The notes beneath the pieces are model-generated. The model was not told where the DNA came from. It worked only from the letters and a program-made list of their open reading frames with translations, and searched no databases. Shown in pieces: positions 48,701 to 59,455 of a stretch of 64,000 nt of DNA. The translations under genes and the position numbers were made by a program. Position 1 is the stretch's first letter; every line of letters starts with the position of its first letter. Source of the DNA: Oopsacas minuta (lineage: Eukaryota > Porifera > Hexactinellida > Lyssacinosida > Leucopsacidae); contig JAKMXF010000077.1 in the NCBI GenBank assembly GCA_024704765.1, positions 850,534 through 914,533 of the forward strand, given 5' to 3'.

Positions 48701-50816
48701 ATAGCTATATCAAACCTTTCCGAATTAAATATTTCCAAGGCATTGTAAGTATTAAATCAAATAAGAAACAATTACTTAGACTAATAAAGCCGTTAGTAAA
48801 TACAGAAATACAATTATCAGGGGAAGTTCAAATTATTAGTTTACTTGGAGAGGAAGTAGAAATAAACAGATTTAGAATATATAGAATTGGGTGAACTAGA
48901 TTATACAATTCCTACATTTCGACTCATTACTAATGGGGCGAAAAGTTATTTGCGAAAGGTTAAACTTTAAATTGTATACTTCTCTAGTCTCTCTAGTTTC
49001 TCTAGATATGAAATACTGCAAAATTCAAGTAATTATTAATAGTGCTTACAATAATTCTTATGGAAAGTTTGAATGGAGTTAACTGGCGTTATCGATGTAC
49101 ATTACATCGGCGAATGTATTTCTTATCCCATAATGTAATAGTTCCATTTGCTGTAAATATTATATATATGTATAAATAAGGTATCTTGTATAAATTACAG
49201 GAATGCATGAACAGAAAATGGAACATTTGTGTTTATGCACTGGTTCCCCTATGGCAAATTACCAGTGGTATGTGTAATATATGTATGTATATTCAGGTGT
49301 TTAGACAATAGTAAGAATCATACACGGCATTATATGTTTCTGATTGTGTTTCAGCACGAAGAGGACGTTTTCATTCAGTATCAATTGGAATCATTCATGG
49401 CAGAAAATGTACTGATACTTGTAAATCGCTTTAGTAATAAATGGTAAATAGCTCTGAATATTATCTATAAATTTATCTCTTTGGACCATCTTGAGAAAGA
49501 AATTCTATAATATGTGAGTAGTATACTAAAGTATTGATCAACTGTGATATCACAACAAGTAATGTATATAAACTCTTGTGGTTAACGACGAAGAAGTCCC
49601 TAAATTTAAGTATTTCTTGGAACAAGTTGCAATGGGAACTATAACAAGGATGACGATATGACTTTCTATAGGTGCTAATCATCTAAGCAAGTGTTCTATA
49701 GTCTTACGAGTAATAGTCTATGCAATAATTACACTCTTAAAACGCAATAAATATAGCGAAGCAACTGGGGAAAATTGAGAAACATCAAAATAAAATTAAT
49801 AGAAAATCCTAGAAAAAATACAAGCGACCACCTGTATTTTTAGGAAATTGAATTATAAGTTAAGAAGTTAAGAAAGAAGGTATCCATAAATTTTGGAGGG
49901 TTATGATGAGAAATAACTTCAAGGATTGATCTCATAGTTAGAATTTGTACACACAAATACTCAAGAATTTATCGAATTTTGCAGGCAGTTGCTGGTGATA
50001 ATTTTTAGTGTTTCACGAAAATATCGATACTATTCAAAACGTCTATATCTCAACTACCGATTAGCATTAAAATAATTGAAATTTAGTCGATTTAGGGTAA
50101 GAAACATAAGTTTGAACTGACCCTACTCCATTTGGAATATAATTAATCCTCTACCACTCTCACTCCCGACTTAAAATATGAATTCCTCATCCTCCGTGAG
50201 TTGGTAATAGTTTTTAATGATAGATAATTTTCATAACTGTCCATATCGCTAACGTATGCATATATAATTTTTAGATTCGATTTCTGTCCTTTAGCTGGGT
50301 AAATTGAAGGGAGCGTGACACTAAATTTTAGCCAAAAAAGTGACTAATAGTATATGTTTTAAAAATCAAAAGATATTGCTTACAACGCTCAACTCTCCTC
50401 TTTCCAATGATACTAATTTCGTGAGTTAAATTAATGACTGAAGTGACCCTAGTATAACATCTTAGAATTTTTTAAAATTCAAATTTTCAAAAAGTAATGC
50501 ATATTATTCAAAGAAAATTTAATCGCATAATCCACCAACCTTCAATAGTATGTAGAAGAAAACTTGTATCAAATGATAATGAGAAGCCGCCCATATAGCA
50601 CATTATAGTGGACACAAATGGAAAATTTTTCATAACCTCAATGCTAAGTCATCACAGATATTTACAATTCTGATGACATTTCCGTAATCTACCAACGCTA
50701 GAATTTCAAACAAATACAACAAGTTATTTTCTTCTCTATCTATGCGGAAAGTCGATCAAATAAACGATTGAAGTGAACACGTTTTTTTTAATAGGCTGCT
50801 AACTTCTTCTTCGTAC
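45733..50816. mobile_element. 5.1-kb element with about 800-bp terminal inverted repeats
   Basis: The left arm (about 45733-46525) and the right arm (about 49983-50816) are reverse complements with scattered substitutions and indels. Landmarks in both arms: GAAGAAGTTA at the outer ends, TGTTCACTTCAATCGTTTAT, CTAGGGTCACTTCAGTCATT, GAGAGTTGAGCGTTGTAAGC, GAGGATGAGGAATTCATATT and ATATCGA-ATTTTCGTGAAAC. The core (46526-49982) has no recognised transposase. On the plus strand it shows decayed coding-like stretches, for example QRQKSPFGKHFEKIYNLLN near 48250, RMRAAHFIRSINVYIEVGLL near 48530 and YTIPTFRLITNGAKSYLRK near 48905. No target duplication was found. Candidates are a large fold-back element or a degenerate long-TIR transposon; undecided. 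Confidence 0.75.
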
Positions 50817-50932
50817 ACTGAAGGCCTTGAAAATATATGCTGAGGGACTTACGAATCCATTTTGATCTTTTCATGGCCACATGTAACCCCTACTTTACAC
50901 AAACTCTAGGCCATGTACCACAAATATTTCAG

Positions 50933-51201
50933 ATTACAATGATGGGATTGGCTTAGAAGATTTGTCTGAAGAGGGCCTTAAATCCTGCAATAAATTAATC
51001 AAGCGATACTGTGAGAGAATCTTAAGAATATTTCGCTTTGAAGACAACGTTAGAGATGTGTTTGTTAGGCTTATCTCTCAAAGTGAACCAATTTTAGCAT
51101 CTTTTCGTAATATTACCAAAAAAGAATCGCAGCCAGATCTATCTGAGGTACAGAGCTGTAAAGATGTCCTGGTGAATTCCCCAATTATAATTGCCTTATA
51201 G
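50933..51201 (+). CDS. terminal-exon-like ORF of unknown gene or repeat family
   Basis: A likely 3' splice site (ACAAATATTTCAG ending 50932) precedes an open frame of 89 codons: YNDGIGLEDLSEEGLKSCNK followed by a basic, helical segment (RYCERILRIFRFEDNVRDV), then VRLISQSEPILASF and a hydrophilic tail ending in IIIAL before the stop at 51201. The pattern SEE-x-x-x-(A/S)CNK with later RDV-x-x-RL-x-x-(Q/T)SDP reminds me of the C-termini of high-copy uncharacterised arthropod proteins, but I cannot name it. There is no ATG in this frame at its start, so it is an exon or a fragment. It lies about 115 bp outside the right arm of the 45733-50816 element. Confidence 0.45.
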
Positions 51202-53726
51202 TTTGTAGTTCAATGAACTGTAGGTCATTTTCATCTAGATATGACGTTCATAAGGTGATAAAATCGTACATTAAAATAGTGTTAACCGATTACTTGCAAT
51301 TTGAGACACTGTGCACCCAAAGTAAGACCAAATCTAAGAAGTTGACAAAATGGTGATTGTTACATTTATATTTTTGTCGTTTGTGTCTATTCGAATATAC
51401 TTGAGAATTTTCTAAGAAAAATAACTTTTCAGAAAAATAATTTTATAAAAATTTTCATTTGTGAAGTCAGAAATATTTCTACTTCAATGTTGATGACAGC
51501 ACCTCAAAATCGCTATCTCGGATTATTATGAACCAATGAATCTCTTTGCTTGTTCCAGTGATATTTAGGTTCGTGCTATGAAATATATAACGTGAGCTAT
51601 GTAATATAGCTTGATACTTTGTAGAACAAATTATCAAGTATTAAAATTCAAAAAAATACAGAACGTGAATAACATGTGTCTAGAAAACATACATTTAGCA
51701 AAATTTCATTCCTTGAAACATAACATGGTGTATATTGCATCTTCATTTCTATATCAATATACAGTATATAAATAAACCATATGTAAAAGATTGAATTAGT
51801 GTACCATGTGTTGCTAGCACTCAAGAGTACGATAGAAACCACGGATGGCACACATTAGTATATATCCAAATATAACTCGAAAAGAATAAGAATAATTACC
51901 AATTGGTCTTGCTTATTCTTATGCATAACCGACTTTGCATAGTTCAAATTAGTATCCTGGGATCGGTATTGAGGTCGATGGGGTAAACGTGAAGATCAAT
52001 AAATTCCAGTGGGGATAGAGATTATTGAAGGGAGTTTGGAAGCAGGTATGAAAACTCGGATAGAAGGAAGGAGTAAATTACATGTGAAAAACTTCAGGTG
52101 GACAAAAGAAAAGATGGGAGAACAGTGATCTGTATAAGAGAGAGGATGTAAATTTCGTTTAGCGAAACCTGTAAAAGAACATGGAATTCAAGAAAGGGGC
52201 AAATCGAAACAGTATAAGAAAGTAAATTGTAAAAATCTTGTATAGCATACCTGTATAAGAACTAGTACAATGGAAAATTTGTCACGATAAAAGTAAATAA
52301 TGCACTGAAAAATTCTGTGGCTAAAAGTCAGACAAAAATTATTGTCAATCAGTGTTTCTCTAATGACTACATTTGGATAAAATATATCTTACCCATTTAA
52401 AAATCAATTTATTTTGGTCAGGATAGACATGTTGGCGAAATTGAGCAATAAACGACGGAAATATCTAGTGCGGCTGGCTGGTAAGCTATATCACCACCGC
52501 TTTAATGAACCCTGTAATACATCATAATTATTTCAGAATATACTCGCATGTATGCATCTGCGAACACAGTAATAATACCAAAACTTTGCCCAAACCTTAT
52601 GTTGCTATCCATACTATTATTGCTACCAATAAGGACAGTCCAAAATAGTATAGTCAGATATAATTACAAAGAGACAAGGCATATGGATTTCTATACAAAA
52701 CGTGAAACACACATAAGAACAAGGTTTAGAAACAGACAGTTTAAAATAGGCAATAAAATAATAAGTGAGATATAGCTGGTCGTGTCTGCTGTGTTATACC
52801 AAGACAAGTGGGAGTGACCCGAACTAGCAAGGGTTCATGCTAAGTAGACCAAGGAGACTAATTTCTAAATATAACCTTGTTATCACATGTAGGGATGTAG
52901 GCGAGTAAACAGAGGTAGATATATGTTGTTGCAGAGTTCTTTCCTTTAGCAATCCACAAATAACTTGTATGAGATACAATTGAGGGGGTCAAGGTAGGGT
53001 AGGTGATATCATCTGGTGAATAGAATGACTGACGTATTATGATGGCAAGACTACCACATGCATTTCGATCTTTGCTATGCTTCATAGAATTCAAGATAGT
53101 GAATTTGCATAGTGCTGATAATGTTGGACGTCTATTCGATTCCTGCTGGAGATTATGCGTAAATAATCTCAGGGGTAATTGGTCAGGCAGGAGAAAGCCC
53201 AATAGATTGTTCGATGAGTGAGTAGAGGTGATGATTTTGAGAAATCTCTTCTCTAAGTATGTTGGACCATCGCTACATCGAATAACTGCAGAGGCTTTTT
53301 GGCTCTGGCTCGTGCTATTAATGTGCCCTTTAGATTGTAAAGTTAAACATGCTGGTACCCTGGCAATACTTGGAGCGGTGCGCAACATTTAGGCAGCTGG
53401 TCTACAATACACTTCCAGGTAGTTAGAAACTTGGAGTACACTTGGTAAGCATAGATCTGTTATGAGATTTACATTCTTTGCACAAGTAGCATTGGATTTG
53501 TACATACGTACATAATATAACGACACCATTTTAGTAGGTGATAGGATGACTAAAGAGAGCATAATTACTGCAGCAACAAGTAAAACATATGTTATGTATT
53601 GTTTATGCCAGGGGATGATGGATATGGTTTGGAGGTGTTATAAGGATTATAACATACGTAGATCGCGTAATAGAGTTACTTCAGAGAAATAGAAGGATAC
53701 CCTGAAACTCACTAATTAGTCGCACT
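51202..53726. other. intergenic, no supported gene
   Basis: A minus-strand open frame of 176 codons exists at 52858-53388, but it has no recognisable motif and an amino acid composition that does not suggest a conserved protein. I treat it as chance. No repeat termini were recognised. Confidence 0.4.
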
Positions 53727-53875
53727 AATTGACATCTAATAGCGGGTAAGGGAATATACTGAAGACAGAGGTACTTCTAAAAGTGGGCTAGGGAATATTC
53801 TGTAAGACAGGTTAGATCTAAAAGTAAGGAAGGGAATATACTGTAAAACAGAGGTACATCTGAAGTGAGTATGTC
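53727..53875. repeat. short tandem repeat, about 3.5 units of 42 bp
   Basis: Successive units contain GGGAATATACTGAAGACAGA, GGGAATATTCTGTAAGACAG and GGGAATATACTGTAAAACAG, each followed by a GGTACTTCTAAAAGTG-like block (GGTTAGATCTAAAAGTAAG in the second unit, GGTACATCTGAAGTGAG in the last). A partial unit precedes them. Confidence 0.7.
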
Positions 53876-54036
53876 GAAAATACAAAGACTTTCTCTTAAT
53901 GTAAAAACATCTAACGTGCATAAGAGAAAACATTCAAAGACTGATAATTCTAAATTAAGAAATCAGTGTATTTTAGCAATTGTCTAGGTTTTGCAAATGA
54001 ATCAACTGTTTTAGTACTTTTCCCGATTCATGTATA

Positions 54037-54864
54037 TAGTGGAGTCTCCCAAAACGGACACTCCGAGAAGCAGACAACCCCCTACAACGGACCAACCTCG
54101 TGGCACGAATTGAATTTGCTAAGCATGTAATACTTAAGCAGTCTCCGAGGAGCGGACAACTCCGAATTCCGAACAACGGACAGGGAACTGGCCTCGAATG
54201 GCGTGCCTTAATGCAAAATTGTCTCCCAAGAGCGGGACCCAGAAACTGCAACCAATAATTTTAATAGATATCACAAAATTTACATAATAATATGAGTGCT
54301 ATACAAGTCCCATGTCTTTCAAGTCTTTCAACAATTATTTCATCTTGTCAATCTAAACTCTGAGTCCATCAAGGCGGTACACACATGGGATTTCTTGTCC
54401 ATAACCTGCTCTTCTGTTTTCTTTCTCACCCGTAACCTCATCAAATCCTTTATTTACTTTTCTACCTCAAAAATTGTGAAAGCCGAGGATGTTATGAAGT
54501 AGCTATGGGCATTGCCACCACAATAGATACTGTAGCTAGTCTGCAAGTGTCAACCAGTAGACAAAGTTATCTTCCTGACTTATTTGCGCACCCATTATGA
54601 TATATATATAGAGTATAAAGCAATACCAATATGCTTACGTTACTCATCAGTCATCACTCTATATTATATTCATTCTTATCATAGTATAATAAAACCTGTG
54701 ACTTCTCCCGTACCTATTCAATTTAATACATGCAAAACTGCATTCAAATAGATAAATATTAGGTATTTTGAGAAGATAATTGAATAGTCTCCGAGCAGCG
54801 GATAATTCTCTACAACGGACAGAAGCCATGTCACCAACGTGTCCGTTAATTCGAGACTCCACTG
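54037..54864. mobile_element. pogo-like non-autonomous element, 828 bp
   Basis: TA on both sides (54035-54036 and 54865-54866). The left end reads TAGTGGAGTCTCCCAAAACG and the inverted right end CAGTGGAGTCTCGAATTAAC. Subterminal CAACGGAC and TCTCCGAG-AGCGGA motifs are repeated several times at both ends. No transposase; probably an internally deleted or composite relative of the 185-bp MITE at 23051. Confidence 0.65.
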
Positions 54865-55136
54865 TATGCATATATAATTCAATTCTATATATACCCCCTG
54901 TCCATAAGAATAGGAACACCCTCCATAATTGCCACATGACACCAATATGGACGCCAGTCTATTTCCATAGTCTATTGATATTTTCAAACATTTATGAACA
55001 TAATTGCATCTGAAACGATGAAAAACCTATCTTGTTATACCTTCTGTCAAATCCACAAACAATTCAACGTAATTTCGCATGCCACTTGTTCCACAAGTCG
55101 TTGAGTCCGATAATTTAGGCCAGGTAGTAGTAGTAG

Positions 55137-55157
55137 TATATATATATATATATATCA
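55137..55157. repeat. TA dinucleotide repeat
   Basis: Run of about ten TA units just left of the second fold-back element. Confidence 0.85.
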
Positions 55158-55174
55158 CTAATATTTCACATATA

Positions 55175-56082
55175 CAGTCAAGGGACTAAAGTATTCGACC
55201 ACACAAATATATTAATATAAATTGTATACTCTTTCCCGCTCCTATAAATTGTGTAGCCTATTTTCGTAGCTGCAATCTAGTAATTTGCATAGAATAACAT
55301 GGTTTTCAAGAATTTCAAAAAAATGTTTTCAATTTACACTTTTTGAAGGTGTCAATTGTTAATAATTTTTAGATAATTATTGATAGTCAAAATATGTGAT
55401 AATTCAAAACCTATTAAGTATCTATAATTTCTGACTTGATATTTGAATTCTACGTAGGCGAGTTACCCCAGATTAAATTTTCAATGGGATTGAACAATCT
55501 TTGCCAAAGTTATAGAAGAATTTCAATTTGTGCCATTTGTGCCACCTTTTGCCCAAGGAGCGCAAGTGGCCGTTACCAAGAGGTTATTTTGTAATTCAAG
55601 AGTTAGCATAGTCATATCATTCGAAAATATCACTTTGACACATTCCTCCAAACCCTAGTTGATTTCCTTGTAGTGGCGCTTTTTCCTGCCACCTGTGCCA
55701 CTTTTTGCAAAAAGTGCCACAAGTGCCACAAATTTAAATTCTTCTATAAGTTTGTTAAAAATTGTTTAATCCCATTGGAAATTTTAAACTGGGGTAACTC
55801 ACCTACGTAGAATTCAAATATCAAGCCAGAAATGATAGATTCTTAGCAGGTTTTGATTCCCACATATTTGGATTATCAATAATTATCTAATAATTATTAA
55901 TAATTAACACCTTCAAAAAGTGTAAATAGAAAATATTTTTGAAATTCTTGAAAAACATGTTATTCTATGCAAGTTACTAGATTGCAGCTACGAATATAGA
56001 CTACACAGTATATAGGAATGGGAAAGAGTATACATTTTATGACAATATATTTGTGTGGTCGAATAATTTTGTCCCTTAACTG
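55175..56082. mobile_element. fold-back element copy 2, uninterrupted
   Basis: 908-bp imperfect palindrome with ends CAGTCAAGGGACTAAAGTAT (left) and, inverted, CAGTTAAGGGACAAAATTAT (right), flanked by TA at 55173-55174 and 56083-56084. Arms of about 430 bp pair along most of their length. The central part contains GTGCCATTTGTGCCACC and its inverted partner. It matches the 37107-40491 element over its whole length apart from the hAT insertion there. Non-coding. Confidence 0.93.
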
Positions 56083-56244
56083 TATATTATTTCATTATAG
56101 TTACTTAGCAAACAGCTTTCTGCTATTTATATACGCATTATCCGAATACTCATAAATAGTTGTAAGAATTTATATCCAGATATTATGGATTTCCATTAAT
56201 GTAGTCTTGTTTATGGATCACGGGTCTAATTCAACGAAATGATG

Positions 56245-56552
56245 GGGCGGATGCATTAGTTCAAATTTTTGGTGATGTTTACGTTAGTCCAGATATCACA
56301 TCGGTATTAGTCCAATTTTTGGTGATCGAATGCATGCATTCATGGAGAAATTTTGTCGCGAAGAAATATAGTAATTTACTTTTATTGTTTTGAATCTGAA
56401 TACTCTCAGCAACTCACAGCCTGCTCCAGATCCAACTCACGCAAACATCACCAAAAATTTGGACTAATACCGATGTGGATATTTGGACTAACGCATACAT
56501 ATGAAATTTGAACTAACGCATACATACGAATTTGGACCAACGACGCACCCCC
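56245..56552. mobile_element. 308-bp inverted-repeat MITE with 9-bp TSD (MULE-like)
   Basis: Perfect 9-bp direct repeat GAAATGATG at 56236-56244 and 56553-56561. The ends start with a G run (GGGCGG, and inverted GGGGGTGCG). Arms pair through GGTATTAGTCCAA-TTTTTGG and TTAGTTCAAAT-type motifs, repeated two or three times within each arm. A 9-bp duplication is typical of Mutator-like elements. Non-coding. Confidence 0.75.
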
Positions 56553-56584
56553 GAAATGATGAATCATTATTTGTGTTGATAAAC

Positions 56585-57090
56585 GATGGATAATTATTTT
56601 TTATATATCATATTTTTTGTAATTGATATATTTCTGAATCGTTTGAATTTTCTAAAATTATACTATATATCAATTGAAACGTTACACAAAATGAGGAAAT
56701 TTTGTTCAGTTTATCTCAAATTAAAATGGTTTTAGAGTAAAATTGTCGGGTTGTTGTTTTGCTATAATGCCGGATACCTAGTTCATAATCATTCTCAGCG
56801 TGTATGGGCTTAGTAGAAAAAATGAGTTTTAAGTAAATTTCAAAATGCAAACAATCTCCGAAAATTTCCAACGAGCTGTAGCATTTTAAATAACATCTGA
56901 AATCGTTGGGGCATATTGGTTAATAAAGTCAAAACATAAACATAAAATTTCTGAACATTAGATCTTAATTATAACTCGATAAAAAAATTAAATATATTTT
57001 TGACTGTGACAATGACGTCATTACTTTTACACCCAAAGACTTAGAAATAATATTGTTACTAAAATCCTTGTCTCAATCTTCCGACAGGGC
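56585..57090. other. SMAD4 upstream region
   Basis: AT-rich. Probably contains the promoter; no specific element could be supported. Confidence 0.35.
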
Positions 57091-57219
57091 AGTTTAAATT
57101 CAGTTGGCGAAATTACTCATTTTTTTGTCTACCAACTCATTCCTATTTATTTCACCAATCCAATCAACTCATTTTAATCTTTCAAAATTCCAACAGTTTT
57201 CGCTTGTCCACCAGTACAA

Positions 57220-57693
57220 GTAAGTGAAGTTTGTTTGTAAGACACATAAGGGTATATTTCATCCTATATATGATTGTAAATGAAAATATGCACTATGCAG
57301 GGTAATTCTACAATTTCTTAATTTTCACAAATTATATTTTTCTCTAATACATCTGCATTGTTACGGTTTGGTCGGATAATGATTACAGGAAAACCTGTGA
57401 TCTATTACTCTTAGGGTCTGAATATATTGGATTGTTGGAATAAACGCGGGAGGTAGAATATATAGGGGGTTTGAATCGATAGCATTATCTAAAATAGATG
57501 TTATTACGTCTATTTTACCTTGTTAATTTCGAAGTATATGCTAGTTTTGCAATTGCATCGGGGGTATTTTGCCTCTTTCCGTTCATTCAGGGGTCAAAAT
57601 ACCCCAGTATATAATCTTCAGTGATGCAGTCCTGATGTTATTCTCTTTGGGTGTTTGTGGTAAACTTTTATATTCTCTAGATTTATTTTTTAG
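57220..57693 (+). other. predicted SMAD4 5'UTR intron
   Basis: A consensus donor (CAA/GTAAGT at 57220) and a pyrimidine-rich acceptor (ATTTATTTTTTAG ending 57693) bound a 474-bp intron. The upstream exon would be non-coding, and the second exon begins four bases before the SMAD4 start codon. Predicted from sequence only. Confidence 0.5.
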
Positions 57694-57697
57694 CTTT

Positions 57698-59455
57698 ATG
57701 GATTTTCACCCTACCTTTCTCCCAATTTCATCTACTACCATGTCTGATATTCCACACCATCATTCTTCTCTAACATTTTCGTCTCAACTTATGCCATTCA
57801 AAGGTATTTATAGTCCTTCAGATCTTAAGGTGGATCATTACTTAACAATGGATTGTTCTCTTCCTGTCAACACTTTGGTCACTCCATCGTTTTCTCTAAA
57901 TAATTCAGGTTCTATTGTTCATTCTCAATTTGATTCAGTACTACCCTTTACTAACCCCCCAACTCCCATGTCAGATGCATGTATCAGTATAGTTACTAGT
58001 CTCCTTTGTCATAGGAAGGGAGGAGAGAGTGAGACTTTTGCTAGAAAGGCAATCGAATCTTTAGTAAAAAAATTGAAGGACAAAAGGGATGAATTAGAAA
58101 GCCTTGTTGTTGCAGTTACTTCTGGAGGTGCCCAACCTAGTAAATGTGTAACTATTCCCCGCACCCTTGATGGTCGGCTCCAAGTTGCTGGTAGAAAAGG
58201 TTTCCCCCATGTGATTTATTCAAAACTCTGGCGCTGGCCTGATCTCCAAAAAAATGAATTGAAACATGCTAAATTCTGCCAATATGCTTTTGATTTGAAA
58301 TGTGAATCAGTTTGTGTCAATCCTTACCATTATGAACGCGTTGTTTCCCTTGTATCGTTTCCTAATTCTGAACCTTCATCTGGAATATTGCTTCATCACA
58401 CAGCTACTCCACCTTTAGTGCTGGATCATGTGAATGAAGAACAAGTTGAATGTTTGCCAAGCAATCTAGGAAATGACTTGAATCCTCAGGTAATGTTGAA
58501 TCCTATGATTCAACATTCTCGAAATTCAGATATGCCTTTTCCCAGTATACCTACCCTCTACTTTTCTTCTAATTCACATTCTTCTCCTAATGACCCATTA
58601 TCAATTCCCATTTCAACTGGATCAAAGATTTCTGAATCTGTAATAAATTCTCCGATCAATCTACAAGATCAAACTCAAAGCCTATTAGATTCGTCAATGG
58701 AATTGAAATCTAGCAATAGTTTACTTATTAACCAATGCATTCTCCCTAAATTGCCTTGGCCTGAATATTGGTGTACTATTTCATATTTTGAATTGGAATC
58801 ACAGGTGGGGGAATTATTTAAAGTTCCAAGTCATTCTTCTCATGTAATAATTGACGGTTATGTTGATCCAGCCCCTGCTGGTGATCGATTTTGTTTGGGG
58901 AGGTTATCTAATGTTCATCGGAACTCAGAAACAGATAGAGTTCGATTACATATCGGTAGGGGTATAAAACTTGAACATCATCCATCTGGAGATGTCCATC
59001 TCTGCTGTCTTAGTGAGCATTCTGTTTTTGTGCAATCTTTCTATTTGGACCGTGAGGCTGGTAGACCTCTTGGTGAAGCCGTTCACAAAATATATCCTAA
59101 TGCTTGGCTAAAGGTATTTGATTTGGCATCTTGTTATCAGGAGATGCAACATCAATCACTTACAGCTAAAACAATCCATAACGTTCAAACAGCTGCTGTT
59201 CAAGGTGCAAATAGTGTTACAAATGGTCCTCCTAGTTTCAAAATACGACCTGATCGTTTTGGTGGCATTGGAGTTGATGATTTGCGTAAATTGTGTATTT
59301 TACGGCTTAGTTTTGTCAAAGGATGGGGTCCGGATTATCGGCGCTCATGTATTAAGGAAACACCTTGTTGGATCGAAGTTCAATTAAATAGAGCTCTTCA
59401 ACTTCTGGACACAGTACTTCTTAATATGCCGCAAGATATCCCTGTTCAAGATTAA
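57698..59455 (+). CDS. SMAD4: SMAD4 / Medea, co-Smad
   Basis: The common-mediator Smad binds receptor-phosphorylated Smads and carries TGF-beta/BMP signals to the nucleus, where it binds DNA. The coding region is one exon of 585 codons from the ATG at 57698 (MDFHPTFLPI). Upstream in-frame codons precede a splice acceptor, so this start is preferred. The MH1 domain spans about 95-217, with the DNA-contacting hairpin LDGRLQVAGRKGFPHVIY and zinc ligands Cys150, Cys194, Cys206 and His211 at the same spacing as in human SMAD4. A Ser/Pro/Asn-rich linker follows, then the MH2 domain at about 358-575 (EYWCTISYFELESQVGE, GYVDPAPAGDRFCLGRLSNV, GVDDLRKLCILRLSFVKGWG, PCWIEVQLNRALQLLD). As expected for a co-Smad, there is no C-terminal SSxS phosphorylation motif. 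The N-terminus is about 75 residues longer than in vertebrates. No breaks; likely functional. Confidence 0.95.
   Translation: MDFHPTFLPISSTTMSDIPHHHSSLTFSSQLMPFKGIYSPSDLKVDHYLTMDCSLPVNTLVTPSFSLNNSGSIVHSQFDSVLPFTNPPTPMSDACISIVTSLLCHRKGGESETFARKAIESLVKKLKDKRDELESLVVAVTSGGAQPSKCVTIPRTLDGRLQVAGRKGFPHVIYSKLWRWPDLQKNELKHAKFCQYAFDLKCESVCVNPYHYERVVSLVSFPNSEPSSGILLHHTATPPLVLDHVNEEQVECLPSNLGNDLNPQVMLNPMIQHSRNSDMPFPSIPTLYFSSNSHSSPNDPLSIPISTGSKISESVINSPINLQDQTQSLLDSSMELKSSNSLLINQCILPKLPWPEYWCTISYFELESQVGELFKVPSHSSHVIIDGYVDPAPAGDRFCLGRLSNVHRNSETDRVRLHIGRGIKLEHHPSGDVHLCCLSEHSVFVQSFYLDREAGRPLGEAVHKIYPNAWLKVFDLASCYQEMQHQSLTAKTIHNVQTAAVQGANSVTNGPPSFKIRPDRFGGIGVDDLRKLCILRLSFVKGWGPDYRRSCIKETPCWIEVQLNRALQLLDTVLLNMPQDIPVQD

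Noticed and set aside
52858-53388. Minus-strand ORF of 176 codons
   Set aside because: No domain, no splice context, no homologous feel; the opposite strand also has an ORF. Probably chance in a less AT-rich stretch.
57569-57697. Upstream ATG extension of SMAD4
   Set aside because: The 43 extra codons run through a T-rich splice acceptor; the ATG at 57698 right after it is more plausible.
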